Notes: generated by a model not told the origin, from the sequence alone. A stretch of DNA of 34,643 bases from Prevotella sp. (GCA_024681875.1 JAILAA010000014.1:1-34643); one strand, 5' to 3'; shown: positions 25,302 to 33,279, counted from the first letter of the stretch. Numbers and translations: made by a program.

Positions 25302-27749
25302 ATGAGAAAAACGAGATTTCTCTTTTTGCTGTTGCTGCTGCTGACCCTGAGCTTCACGGCTGCTGGGCAGCAGCGCAACAAGCTATTGACCATCAGGGTG
25401 ACATCAGTGGAGGGCGACCGCTTGGAAGGACAACCGTTGACATTGATGCAGACAGATTATGAAGTGAGCTACGGCACCCTGAACCTTGATGCCGAAGGCA
25501 CGTGCAGCCTCAAGGTCTATGGCGGTAGCCACCGCCTCATCATCGAGCGCGCCGGCTTCAATACCCTGCAGTACGACTTCGTGGTGGCCGACGAGGCTAC
25601 CGAAGCTACCGTGCAAGTGACCCTGACAGAGCAGACGCGCCAACCTTACGCCCTGACGGTGGAGGTAGACCACGACGTCTACAGCGGACAGAACGGTCTG
25701 AGACTGACCTGGAATACCGAGAAGCCTGTCTTCTTCGACGACTTCGAGAGCTATGAGCCATGGGCCATCACCTTTGGCGAGTGGACGGGCATCGATGCTG
25801 ACGAGTCGGCCGCAGCCCCACTGGTGGGTAACTATCCCAACCGTGGCGTGATGCAGTACGCACAGATTATCAACCCCCTGAAGGTAGAGCCCACCTGGTG
25901 GTACGACTATCCCATCCTCCGTCCCTATGAGGGACAGCAGTATGTGGGCTTTACACGCACCAACAGCGGTGAGGCCAACGACGACTGGCTCATCTCGCCA
26001 GCCATCACCGTGGGCAACGAGAACGTGCTGCAGTTCATGGGTAAGGCCGCCGATCAGTTCACTGAGCGCTTCATGGTGTATGTCACCACGCAGACCGACA
26101 ATCCGCGCCAAGAAGACTTTGTACGTTTGGACAAAGGTAACTTTGAGACGGCCGATTACCGTGGCTGGCACCAGTACAGCTATGACCTGTCGGCGTGGGC
26201 CGGACAGGAGATAAAGTTCGCCATCCGATACATCAGCGACTACAACCGCTACCGCTCGTTCATGCTCATGGTAGACAATGTCTATGTGGGGCAGGCCGGT
26301 GCAGCCGCTGCCCGTCGGGCTACCCGCCGCTCGCCCGCCAATCCTAATGAATACTTTACTATTGTGCTCGACGGCAACGACGTGGGCACCACCACCAGCT
26401 ACTCCTATATAATAAACAATGTGTCGGACGGCCACCATGAGGTGGGTGTGCGTGCTACGTACATCGCGGCAGAAAGCGACGTCACTACCGTAGCCGTCGA
26501 TGTGCCCGGAGCCGATGCTTTTGGCCGTGTAACGTTTTCTGTGACGGCACAGAGCAAGCTCGGTCCCGACGGCCAGCAGCTGGTCTTAGTGAGCCATGCT
26601 ACTGCCGACAGCTATACCCTCACCGTGAGCGACGGACAGGCATCGGTCGCCTCGCTACCCTTTGGCAGCTACGAGCTGCATGTGGCAGAGGGCGCCTTCG
26701 AGAGCTATAATCAGACGATAGAGGTGCAGGGCGATACCGCAGTGGAGATTGTACTGAAGGACCGCATTCTCGACCCATGGAACATCACCGTCACGCAGGG
26801 CGACGACGGCAGCCTGAGCCTGCGTTGGAACCAGGAGCTGATGTTCAGCGACAGTTTCGAGGACTATGACGACTTTGCCACTGGCTCCTTCGGCGAATGG
26901 CTCACCATAGACCGTGATCAGCAGCCCGTCTATCCCATCGCCCTTGGCTCCGCTACAAATATCGTGAGCTTCCCGGGCTCAGGCACGGCCACCAATCCCA
27001 CGGCCATCGCACCGATGGTGTTCAATCCGTGGAAAACCTCCCCGGCCATGCTTCCCACTGACCCGGCCATTGCTGCACCGACAGGCGACAAGAGCATTAT
27101 CTTCTTCTCGCCGCAGCGAACAACAGCCGACAAGTGGCTCATCTCGCCACTGCTCGACATCCACGAGAACTATGTTCTGCTTGTTACCGCCAAGGGCTAC
27201 TCGGAGCTGTACCCTGAGTCGATAGAATTCTGCATCAGTAACGGTAGTACACGGCCTGACGACTTCACCACCGTTAGCAGCGTGAAGAAACTCAGCAGCA
27301 CAGAGTGGACCATCTACAGCACCGACCTGTCCGTCTATGCTGGAGAACAGGTGCGCTTGGCAGTACACTACACTTCCACCGACGCCTTCCTGGCTCAGAT
27401 TGATGACTTTACCGTGGGACCGGAGGATGGACATGGAGAGACTGTGGACTACGGCAATATCGTCCGCTTTGACATCTATATTGACGGCGTGAAAGTAGGC
27501 GAGAGCGACGTGCCGCAATATGTCATCACTGCCCTTGATAAAGGTAGCCATGTCATTGGCATCCAAGCCGTCTATCAGAACGGTATGTCGGCCATAACGG
27601 AGTATGTGATAGAAGACATGACGGCCATCCGTAATGTAGAGACTACGACAGAGGACGCCGACGGTCATCTCACCGACTTGCTGGGGCGCCGTGTTGTCAT
27701 GCCAAAGCACGGCATCTACTTGTGGAACGGGAAAAAAGTTATAAGGTAA
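25302..27749 (+). CDS. Secreted two-module choice-of-anchor-J protein
   Basis: An 815-aa protein with a signal peptide (1-22, ending AAGQ). It has a carboxypeptidase-regulatory-like domain (about 28-115, VEGDRLEGQPLTLMQ), a choice-of-anchor J domain (about 145-330, FFDDFESYEPWAITFGEW ... DDWLISP), a short FN3-like strand pair, a second regulatory-like domain (about 410-490) and a second choice-of-anchor J domain (about 505-705, FSDSFEDYDDFATGSFGEW ... DKWLISP). A tail ends HGIYLWNGKKVIR. The two halves are an internal duplication. The jelly-roll type is the one called cleaved adhesin in Porphyromonas gingivalis, but no peptidase is fused. It lies 20 nt after the 1120-aa gene and 7 nt before the next. 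Confidence 0.87.
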   Translation: MRKTRFLFLLLLLLTLSFTAAGQQRNKLLTIRVTSVEGDRLEGQPLTLMQTDYEVSYGTLNLDAEGTCSLKVYGGSHRLIIERAGFNTLQYDFVVADEATEATVQVTLTEQTRQPYALTVEVDHDVYSGQNGLRLTWNTEKPVFFDDFESYEPWAITFGEWTGIDADESAAAPLVGNYPNRGVMQYAQIINPLKVEPTWWYDYPILRPYEGQQYVGFTRTNSGEANDDWLISPAITVGNENVLQFMGKAADQFTERFMVYVTTQTDNPRQEDFVRLDKGNFETADYRGWHQYSYDLSAWAGQEIKFAIRYISDYNRYRSFMLMVDNVYVGQAGAAAARRATRRSPANPNEYFTIVLDGNDVGTTTSYSYIINNVSDGHHEVGVRATYIAAESDVTTVAVDVPGADAFGRVTFSVTAQSKLGPDGQQLVLVSHATADSYTLTVSDGQASVASLPFGSYELHVAEGAFESYNQTIEVQGDTAVEIVLKDRILDPWNITVTQGDDGSLSLRWNQELMFSDSFEDYDDFATGSFGEWLTIDRDQQPVYPIALGSATNIVSFPGSGTATNPTAIAPMVFNPWKTSPAMLPTDPAIAAPTGDKSIIFFSPQRTTADKWLISPLLDIHENYVLLVTAKGYSELYPESIEFCISNGSTRPDDFTTVSSVKKLSSTEWTIYSTDLSVYAGEQVRLAVHYTSTDAFLAQIDDFTVGPEDGHGETVDYGNIVRFDIYIDGVKVGESDVPQYVITALDKGSHVIGIQAVYQNGMSAITEYVIEDMTAIRNVETTTEDADGHLTDLLGRRVVMPKHGIYLWNGKKVIR

Positions 27750-27756
27750 TAACACC

Positions 27757-29595
27757 ATGAGGAAGACACTCATCATCCTGTTGATGCTGACCGTGGCGGT
27801 GGTTGCCGCCATGAGTCAGCCCAGTCGTGTGGAAGGTTTAAGCAGCACACAGCGGCTGCTGGGCTATACCCTTACAGACGACATCGACGTTCATGGCGCT
27901 ACCTTCGGACAGGTAGGTACCTATTCCGTGGGAGCTGCTCTCAACTCTGAGGTGCTAAAGCCCTATGTCGGCTGCCGCGTGGTCGGTATGCGCATCGCCG
28001 TAGCTATGAACTTAGGTCGCCAGCGCACGTTCATTTACGATGCCAACAATAACTTTGCCCTGTTGGTGGAACAGAAGCAGCGTCTGTACGACGGATGGAA
28101 CAACATCTTTTTCAACGGTGATGGCTATGTCATCAATGGTACGGAGAGGCTCTTCTTCGGCTTCGACTACGAGGAGACACAGGAGATGGTGGATGCCGAC
28201 CAAGGTGGACTGGCCTGTGTGGGTACAGACACCGAGGGCGCCTTCTATCTCTATGGCGACTATAGTCAGGGCATGGGACTTTACAGTATCAGCGGTGCAG
28301 GTAAGCTTTGCGTACAGCTCATTATCGACGTGAGCAGCCTGCCGCAGAACGATATGGCCTTCACCTACATGGACGCAGGCTTCAAGTACAAGCAGCCCGG
28401 CGAGGATATAGAAATCATGGCCACATTCATCAATGTGGGCCGCGACTCCATCAGGAACTACGACCTGCGGGTGATGATTGACGAGACAGCCTACGACTTC
28501 CACCGCGAGCTGTCGCTGCCCGACGGTCTGAACGGCACATGGACTGGCACCGTGAGCCTGGACAATGACATCGCCATCGGTATGCATACGCTGACAATAA
28601 TGCTGACAAAGGCCAACGGACAGCCGCTGGACAACACCGAGGGTAAACAGAGAACGGTGAATTTCGCTGTCTATCGCGACACGCTGCAGCGCAGCCAGGT
28701 TTACCTAGAGGTGTACACTGACTCAGAGTCGTTCCTTTCGGCCATGCTTAACACCACCATTGCTGCCGTGACCAGCAGTTTCAACCGCGTCAGCGTAGTT
28801 AACGTGCACCGGCAGGGCACGCCGTTGGCCATCAGCGAGGCGGCCTATCTGGAACAGCTCTATGCCTATACCTATCCCTCGTTCACCATCAACCGCTCCT
28901 ACTTCCCCGGTGAGGCGTATATCGCCTACGATATGAACGACTACCTCCCCGTTGTGGGTACTGATCTGACGGCCGCCATCATGGGCGACATGGTGGTGCA
29001 GGATCTCTACAGCCCTTCGTTTGCAGGATTGCAGCTTAGCGGTCATTACGATGAGCAGACACGGCTTCTCACCCTTGATGCACAGGGTAGACTGCTGCCT
29101 GAGGCAGCCGCCATCTACGGCGACGTAGCACTGACACTGATGCTTACCGAGAACGATGTGCACAGCACGCAGATGGTGTATAATACCAAGCTGAACCGTG
29201 CACAGCGCAACACATCCTATGCCCACAACAACGTGCTCCGTGCATACGTCACACCACCTACGGGAACTGCGATAGACTGTAGCGGATCCTCCTATACGGC
29301 TCACTATGAAACTGTCCTGGACAACAGCTGGAAGGCCGAGAATATGAATGTGGTGGCTGTGCTGACCAAGGCAGCTGATGAGGTGACCGACGACAACGTG
29401 ATGGATATGGACATTATCAATGCTGCCAGCCTCAGCTTGGAAGAAATGAACACACAAGGCATCGAGACAGCAGTGACAACTGCCAGTGAAGCGATGACCT
29501 ATGGCATAGACGGTCGCCGCCTGACACGTCCGTCAAGCGGCTTGAACATCATCCGCCACAGCGATGGCACTGTGCGGAAGGTGATGCGCCGTTAA
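27757..29595 (+). CDS. Omp28-like secreted protein lacking the CxxC motif
   Basis: A 612-aa protein with a signal peptide (1-20, ending AMSQ). Residues about 25-190 form a beta-rich domain, about 195-305 a CARDB-like domain (DMAFTYMDAGFKYKQPGEDIEIMATFINVG), and about 310-565 resemble the Omp28-related thioredoxin-like region (QVYLEVYTDSESFLSAML, VNVHRQGTPLAISEAAYLEQL, SYAHNNVLRAYVTPPTG, NMNVVAVLTKAADEV). The usual EFTGxxCxxCP is replaced by EVYTDSESFLSAM, so no redox cysteine pair is present. The tail has GIDGRRLTRPSSGLNIIR, like Prevotella secreted proteins. It is the last gene of the block, 7 nt after its neighbour, and is convergent with lptB. Omp28 assignment is moderate. Confidence 0.75.
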   Translation: MRKTLIILLMLTVAVVAAMSQPSRVEGLSSTQRLLGYTLTDDIDVHGATFGQVGTYSVGAALNSEVLKPYVGCRVVGMRIAVAMNLGRQRTFIYDANNNFALLVEQKQRLYDGWNNIFFNGDGYVINGTERLFFGFDYEETQEMVDADQGGLACVGTDTEGAFYLYGDYSQGMGLYSISGAGKLCVQLIIDVSSLPQNDMAFTYMDAGFKYKQPGEDIEIMATFINVGRDSIRNYDLRVMIDETAYDFHRELSLPDGLNGTWTGTVSLDNDIAIGMHTLTIMLTKANGQPLDNTEGKQRTVNFAVYRDTLQRSQVYLEVYTDSESFLSAMLNTTIAAVTSSFNRVSVVNVHRQGTPLAISEAAYLEQLYAYTYPSFTINRSYFPGEAYIAYDMNDYLPVVGTDLTAAIMGDMVVQDLYSPSFAGLQLSGHYDEQTRLLTLDAQGRLLPEAAAIYGDVALTLMLTENDVHSTQMVYNTKLNRAQRNTSYAHNNVLRAYVTPPTGTAIDCSGSSYTAHYETVLDNSWKAENMNVVAVLTKAADEVTDDNVMDMDIINAASLSLEEMNTQGIETAVTTASEAMTYGIDGRRLTRPSSGLNIIRHSDGTVRKVMRR

Positions 29596-29618
29596 CGGTT
29601 ATTGGTTAACGGTTATTG
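29591..29618. repeat. Perfect 14-bp tandem duplication across two convergent stop codons
   Basis: GTTAACGGTTATTG occurs twice in direct tandem (29591-29604, 29605-29618). The first copy contains the TAA of the Omp28-like gene (29593-29595), the second the stop of lptB (29613-29615). The whole 17-nt gap between the genes lies inside it, and no hairpin terminator is seen. Confidence 0.8.
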
Positions 29619-30581
29619 TGTCTGGAAGTCTTTCTTCCTCAGCACAAAGCTGTTGGAAAGATATTTTTCACGTACAATCCTGTTCTCTGACAACTCCTCC
29701 GGGGTGCCATGGAACAGGATTCTTCCTTCAAACAGCAGATAGGCACGGTCGGTGATGCTGAGCGTCTCCTGCACGTTGTGGTCGGTGATGAGGATGCCGA
29801 TATTGCGGTATTTCAGCTTCCACACAATCTGCTGAATATCCTCCACGGCAATAGGGTCGACACCGGCGAAGGGCTCGTCGAGCATGATGAACTTCGGCTC
29901 GATGGCCAAGCAGCGCGCAATCTCCGTGCGGCGGCGCTCGCCTCCCGACAACTGGTCTCCTTTGTTCTTACGTACCTTTTCCAGACGGAACTCGGCGATG
30001 AGGCTTTCAAGCTTCTCATGGCGGTAGGCCTTGGGCTTGCCCGTCATTTCGAGCACACTGAGGATGTTGTCCTCCACCGACATCTTGCGGAAAACGGAGG
30101 CTTCCTGCGCCAGATAGCCGATGCCGGCACGGGCACGTTTGTAGACGGGATAGCTGGTCACTTCCTTGTCGCCTAAGTAGATGTGGCCGCCGTTGGGCAG
30201 CACTAAGCCTGTAGTCATGTAGAAGGAGGTGGTCTTTCCGGCACCATTGGGGCCCAGCAAGCCGACAATCTCGCCTTGCTTCACGGTGAAGCTGACGTCG
30301 TTCACCACAGTGCGCTTGCCATAGCGCTTTATCAGACCTTCGCTGCGGAGGACAACGGGGCCTTCTTCTGAGGCATCTTGGCCTTCTTGGCCTTCTTGGC
30401 CTTCTTGGGCTTCCGGGCTTTCCGGGCTTTCCAGGTTTTCTGGTTTTTCCGGGCTTTCCGGGCTTTCCAGGCTTTCCAGGTTTTCTGGTTTTTCCGGGCT
30501 TTCCAGGCTTTCCAGGTTTTCTGGCTTTTCTGGGCTTTCCAGGTTTTCTGGGAGGGTAGGGGGCATCTGCTCTTCTGACAT
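29613..30581 (-). CDS. lptB: LPS export ABC transporter ATP-binding protein LptB with N-terminal repeat extension
   Basis: LptB is the ATPase driving lipopolysaccharide extraction from the inner membrane with LptFGC. The 322-aa product has an ordinary LptB core from about residue 76 ([15 protein letters not shown]), with Walker [10 protein letters not shown] (110-118), the signature LSGGERRR (from 211), Walker B FIMLDEP and the H-loop ITDHN. The core alone is about 247 aa, the normal full length. Residues 1-75 are an extra leader, of which 12-68 are 19 tandem Glu-x-x triplets ([15 protein letters not shown]). The ATG at 30581 is used; no start codon lies between the repeat and the core, so the repeat must be translated unless initiation is unusual. 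A strong promoter lies upstream. Confidence 0.93.
   Translation of the reverse strand: MSEEQMPPTLPENLESPEKPENLESLESPEKPENLESLESPESPEKPENLESPESPEAQEGQEGQEGQDASEEGPVVLRSEGLIKRYGKRTVVNDVSFTVKQGEIVGLLGPNGAGKTTSFYMTTGLVLPNGGHIYLGDKEVTSYPVYKRARAGIGYLAQEASVFRKMSVEDNILSVLEMTGKPKAYRHEKLESLIAEFRLEKVRKNKGDQLSGGERRRTEIARCLAIEPKFIMLDEPFAGVDPIAVEDIQQIVWKLKYRNIGILITDHNVQETLSITDRAYLLFEGRILFHGTPEELSENRIVREKYLSNSFVLRKKDFQTQ
30378..30548 (-). repeat. 9-bp minisatellite inside lptB (19 units)
   Basis: Nineteen in-frame 9-bp units of the form GAA-NNN-CNN (GAAAACCTG, GAAAGCCTG, GAAAGCCCG, GAAAAACCA, GAAGGCCAA) run without interruption. A higher-order pattern of three to five units recurs. The unit is a multiple of three, so gain or loss of units keeps the reading frame. 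Confidence 0.9.
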
Positions 30582-30615
30582 TGTCTGATGTTTGCTCAAT
30601 TACTTCATTTGGGTG

Positions 30616-30647
30616 CAAAAATACTAATTTTTTTCGTAGTGCCCAAA
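30616..30647 (-). promoter_or_regulatory. Promoter for lptB
   Basis: On the minus strand TTTG (30647-30644), 20 nt, then TATTTTTG (30623-30616): a full consensus match. The start near 30609 gives a leader of about 28 nt before the ATG at 30581, which supports that start. Confidence 0.8.
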
Positions 30648-30695
30648 TTCGTAAAGGAATAATTGAAAAAAACCGTACTGTGCGAATAAAATTAT

Positions 30696-30775
30696 GTTTC
30701 AGGCCCGTGGACTTGTGTTTCAGGCCCGTGGACAGCTGTTTCAGGCCCGTGGACAGCTGTTTCAGGCCCTGAAAC
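30696..30775. repeat. 21-bp tandem repeat ending in a palindrome
   Basis: Three 21-bp units begin GTTTCAGGCCCGTGGAC (30696-30716, 30717-30737, 30738-30758; the first differs at its 3' end) and a partial fourth (30759-30775) becomes a 17-nt near-perfect palindrome, GTTTCAGG-C-CCTGAAAC. There are no spacers. It is G/C-rich within an A/T-rich gap and lies between lptB and der promoters. Confidence 0.85.
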
Positions 30776-30859
30776 ATAAAAATGTAACAAAGACAAACAA
30801 AATAAAAAATACGCCACATCATTTGTTTTTTCAACTCTCGCAAGCGACCAGAGGTCTTT

Positions 30860-30867
30860 TACCTTTG
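30860..30867 (+). promoter_or_regulatory. -7 box upstream of the small broken ORF
   Basis: TACCTTTG fits TAnnTTTG and is followed by GCACC, as at other promoters here. No good -33 TTTG stands at the right distance (one at 30822 is too far). The ATG at 30881 follows after 13 nt. Confidence 0.45.
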
Positions 30868-30880
30868 CACCCACTCGCAT

Positions 30881-31010
30881 ATGAAGAAGTTTATATTACT
30901 AATCGTTTTTTGCACTACTGACGGTAGCCGCTGAGGACGTCCCAAATGGCGACAAGATTAGCCCCGCAACATATTATCAGCGGATTTTAGGCAGAAGAAA
31001 ATATAAATGA
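30881..31010 (+). pseudogene. Small secreted-peptide ORF broken at a T6 tract
   Basis: As written, the ATG at 30881 gives 17 codons (MKKFILLIVFCTTDGSR) and stops at 30932-30934. If one T of the T6 run (30906-30911) is dropped, the frame continues to a TGA at 31008-31010 as a 42-aa peptide: a clean signal sequence (MKKFILLIVFALLTVAAEDV) followed by a basic mature part ending GRRKYK. The restored signal peptide is much better than the broken one, and a -7 box lies just upstream. It may be a decayed gene, a slip-controlled gene, or a sequencing error in the homopolymer. I recognise no family. Confidence 0.5.
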
Positions 31011-31071
31011 TTTCTTGGCTTTTTGTGCGCTTTTTTATAACATTGGCTGTTGCCGAAGGTACTCTCGCTTG

Positions 31072-31108
31072 GAAAAGAAAAGAAAAACAGTTTTTTTCTT
31101 TTCTTTTC
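31072..31108. repeat. Purine/pyrimidine palindrome upstream of der
   Basis: A run of GAAAAGAAAAGAAAAA (31072-31087) is matched by its exact complement TTTTTCTTTTCTTTTC (31093-31108) around a 5-nt loop: a perfect 16-bp stem. The right arm lies where a -33 box of the der promoter would be. It could act as a weak terminator for anything coming from the left, or affect der initiation. Confidence 0.75.
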
Positions 31109-31121
31109 GCTCACTTATTCG

Positions 31122-31129
31122 TATCTTTG
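31122..31129 (+). promoter_or_regulatory. -7 box for der
   Basis: TATCTTTG followed by GCACC, 16 nt before the ATG at 31146. Its position inside the longer open frame argues that der starts at 31146 and not further upstream. No clear -33 TTTG; the region is T/C-rich. Confidence 0.6.
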
Positions 31130-31145
31130 CACCAAAAATAAGACT

Positions 31146-32459
31146 ATGGGAAACTTGGTAGCGATTGTAGGGCGCCCCAACGTGGGCAAGTCCACATTAT
31201 TTAACAGGCTGACGAAGAGCCGTCAGGCCATCGTGAGCGACGAGGCCGGCACCACCCGCGACCGCCAGTATGGCAAGTGCGACTGGAACGGTCGTGAATT
31301 CTCAGTTGTCGACACTGGCGGATGGGTAGTGAACAGCGATGACATCTTCGAAGAGGAGATTCGCAAGCAGGTGGTCATCGCCACCGAGGAGGCCGATCTG
31401 TTGCTCTTCCTCTGCGACATCAAGAATGGTGTGACAGACTGGGACGAGGACGTAGCACAGATTCTGAGGAAGTCGAAGCTGCCTATTATCCTCGTGGCCA
31501 ACAAGGCCGACGATGGCAAGGACCTCTACGGCCAGTACGACTTCTATAAGCTGGGCCTTGGCGACCCCTACTGCATCAGCGCTGCTACGGGCAGCGGCAC
31601 GGGCGACCTGCTGGACAAGGTCTTGGAGCTGTTGCCTGAGAAGAAGGACGACGGACTGGAAGAGGGCATACCCCGTTTCGCCGTGGTGGGCCGCCCCAAC
31701 GCCGGCAAGTCGAGCATCATCAATGCCTTCATCGGCGAAGACCGCCATATCGTGACAGACATTGCAGGCACCACGCGCGACAGCATCTACACACGCTATG
31801 ACAAGTTTGGCTTTGACTTCTATCTGGTCGATACGGCCGGCATACGCCGCAAGAACAAGGTGACGGAGGATTTGGAGTTCTACAGCGTCATGCGCGCCAT
31901 CCGCTCGATAGAGAACAGCGACGTGTGCATCCTGATGATTGACGCCACGCGCGGCATCGAGGCACAGGACATGAACATCTTCCAGCTCATACAGAAGAAC
32001 AACAAGTCGTTGGTGGTGGTGGTGAACAAATGGGACTTGGTGGAGGACAAATCGCAAATCGTCATCGACACCTTCGAGAACGCCATCCGCGAGCGTATGG
32101 CGCCCTTCCGCGACTTCCCCATCATCTTTGCCTCGGCGCTGACGAAGCAGAGAATCTTCAAAGTCTTGGAGACGGCGAAGCAAGTCTATCTGAATCGCAA
32201 GTTGCGCATCGGCACCACGAAGCTGAACGAGGTGATGCTGCCCCTCATCGAGGCCACGCCGCCGCCCAGCATCAAGGGCAAGTACATCAAGATCAAGTAT
32301 GTGAGCCAGGTGCCCGACACACAGATTCCCACGTTCATCTTCTATGCCAACCTGCCACAGTACGTGAAGGAGCCTTACAAGCGTTTCCTCGAGAACAAGA
32401 TACGTGAGAACTGGACACTGACGGGTTCGCCCATCAACGTGTTCATACGCCAGAAATAA
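31146..32459 (+). CDS. der: Ribosome-associated GTPase Der (EngA)
   Basis: Der is an essential two-GTPase protein needed for 50S subunit assembly. The 437-aa product has the first G domain with GRPNVGKST (residues 9-17), DTGGW and NKAD, and a second with GRPNAGKSS (182-190), DTAGI and NKWD, followed by a C-terminal KH-like domain (about 350-437). Length is normal. I chose the ATG at 31146, because the frame's upstream extension covers the promoter and is A/T-rich low-complexity. The downstream lipoprotein gene begins 14 nt after the stop and may share its transcript. Confidence 0.96.
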   Translation: MGNLVAIVGRPNVGKSTLFNRLTKSRQAIVSDEAGTTRDRQYGKCDWNGREFSVVDTGGWVVNSDDIFEEEIRKQVVIATEEADLLLFLCDIKNGVTDWDEDVAQILRKSKLPIILVANKADDGKDLYGQYDFYKLGLGDPYCISAATGSGTGDLLDKVLELLPEKKDDGLEEGIPRFAVVGRPNAGKSSIINAFIGEDRHIVTDIAGTTRDSIYTRYDKFGFDFYLVDTAGIRRKNKVTEDLEFYSVMRAIRSIENSDVCILMIDATRGIEAQDMNIFQLIQKNNKSLVVVVNKWDLVEDKSQIVIDTFENAIRERMAPFRDFPIIFASALTKQRIFKVLETAKQVYLNRKLRIGTTKLNEVMLPLIEATPPPSIKGKYIKIKYVSQVPDTQIPTFIFYANLPQYVKEPYKRFLENKIRENWTLTGSPINVFIRQK

Positions 32460-32473
32460 TTACGCAAAGACAG

Positions 32474-32905
32474 ATGAGAGGCCACGATTTTGCACGGTTG
32501 TATACGGTTGTCGGCGTCGTGTTGTTATCGGTGATGCTAACATGCTGCAGCGGGAAAGAGCCTGAGGCACCCGTTGACGAGAGCTTGCGGGCCGGTGGCG
32601 TGGCGCTCGAGTGTTACGAGGCACTCTACATCGACAACCGTCCGGAGGCGTTTCTCAATGGCCGTGTAGGGGCTCGAAGCCTTAGCGATGAAAACCGCCA
32701 GCAGCTGTTGACGCTCTATAAGCAGCACGTGATGGAAGTGAATGGCCAGCATGGAGGCGTTGCCCACATTGACTTTATGCGTGCCGAGCCCGACACTGCC
32801 CTCAACGTCATGCAAGTCTTCTTGAAAATGACCTTCGTCGACGGCATTCAGGAGGAAATAGTCGTGCCCATGTTGCAAGCCGACGGTAAGTGGCGTATGG
32901 AATGA
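32474..32905 (+). CDS. Probable small lipoprotein, unknown function
   Basis: A 143-aa protein with a hydrophobic N-terminal segment (about 8-24) ending in SVMLTCCSGKEPEAPVDE. A Cys after L-T and a second Cys suggest lipidation, with an imperfect lipobox. The mature part (VALECYEALYIDNRPEAFL ... VFLKMTFVDGIQEEIVVPMLQADGKWRM) has the length and pattern of DUF4878-like NTF2-fold proteins, where a Trp-Arg end is common. No active site is visible. It lies 14 nt after der and 33 nt before the next gene. Confidence 0.75.
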   Translation: MRGHDFARLYTVVGVVLLSVMLTCCSGKEPEAPVDESLRAGGVALECYEALYIDNRPEAFLNGRVGARSLSDENRQQLLTLYKQHVMEVNGQHGGVAHIDFMRAEPDTALNVMQVFLKMTFVDGIQEEIVVPMLQADGKWRME

Positions 32906-32938
32906 CTTAACGACAGAGACCTTAAATACTATTTGTCT

Positions 32939-33220
32939 ATGGAAGAAAACAACTGGCAAGACCTGCCGAAGCCGTTGGGGCGTATGCTGGTGCCCGTGGG
33001 CCAGTCGTATGAGGAACCGCCGAAGAAGAAGCGCCGTCGCAGTCAGGACGGCAACAAGGAAGTGCGGCGCCTCATCATACATATCGTGTTGCTGGTGCTG
33101 CTGTTGGGCCTCATCGGCTATGGCATCTATGACTTCATGCACGAAGGGCCGCGCACACCGGTGCCGCAGGCCAATGTGGATAACCAGTCTGACGATGAAT
33201 TCCTGAATCTGGACGAGTAG
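32939..33220 (+). CDS. Small single-pass membrane protein, unknown function
   Basis: A 93-aa protein: a soluble N-terminus with EENNWQDLPKPLGRMLVPVGQSYEEPP, a basic patch (KKKRRRSQDGNKEVRR), one hydrophobic helix (about 47-67, LIIHIVLLVLLLGLIGYGIYDF) and a short acidic outer tail. The basic patch before the helix predicts a cytosolic N-terminus. The ATG at 32939 is chosen over a TTG two codons earlier. It is in line with the lipoprotein and the helicase gene. I do not recognise a family. Confidence 0.75.
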   Translation: MEENNWQDLPKPLGRMLVPVGQSYEEPPKKKRRRSQDGNKEVRRLIIHIVLLVLLLGLIGYGIYDFMHEGPRTPVPQANVDNQSDDEFLNLDE

Positions 33221-33279
33221 GCGCTGAGACCGGCCTTTGTCCGGTGAGAATAGTGAAGGCCTCTTTGTAACATTGTATC

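Noticed and set aside
25404..26438. 344-codon antisense frame across the 815-aa gene
   Set aside because: Shadow of a strongly supported secreted-protein gene; no independent start signal.
21919..27749. Gingipain-type proteases, because of cleaved-adhesin-like modules
   Set aside because: No peptidase C25 or other catalytic domain is present; the modules alone do not make an enzyme.
30696..30775. CRISPR array
   Set aside because: The 21-bp units are back to back without spacers and there are no cas genes.
30016..30843. 275-codon minus-strand frame with collagen-like PGKPGK repeats
   Set aside because: It is lptB and its minisatellite read one base out of frame; the repeat stays open in several frames because its unit is a multiple of three.
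30694..30921. 75-codon plus-strand ORF over the 21-bp repeat
   Set aside because: Its residues are only the repeat translated (FQARGQL); the frame overlaps the promoter of the small ORF and differs from the signal-peptide frame.
31050..31145. Longer N-terminus for Der
   Set aside because: The extension is low-complexity, contains the -7 box and the palindrome, and no Der has such a leader; [16 protein letters not shown] is the usual start.
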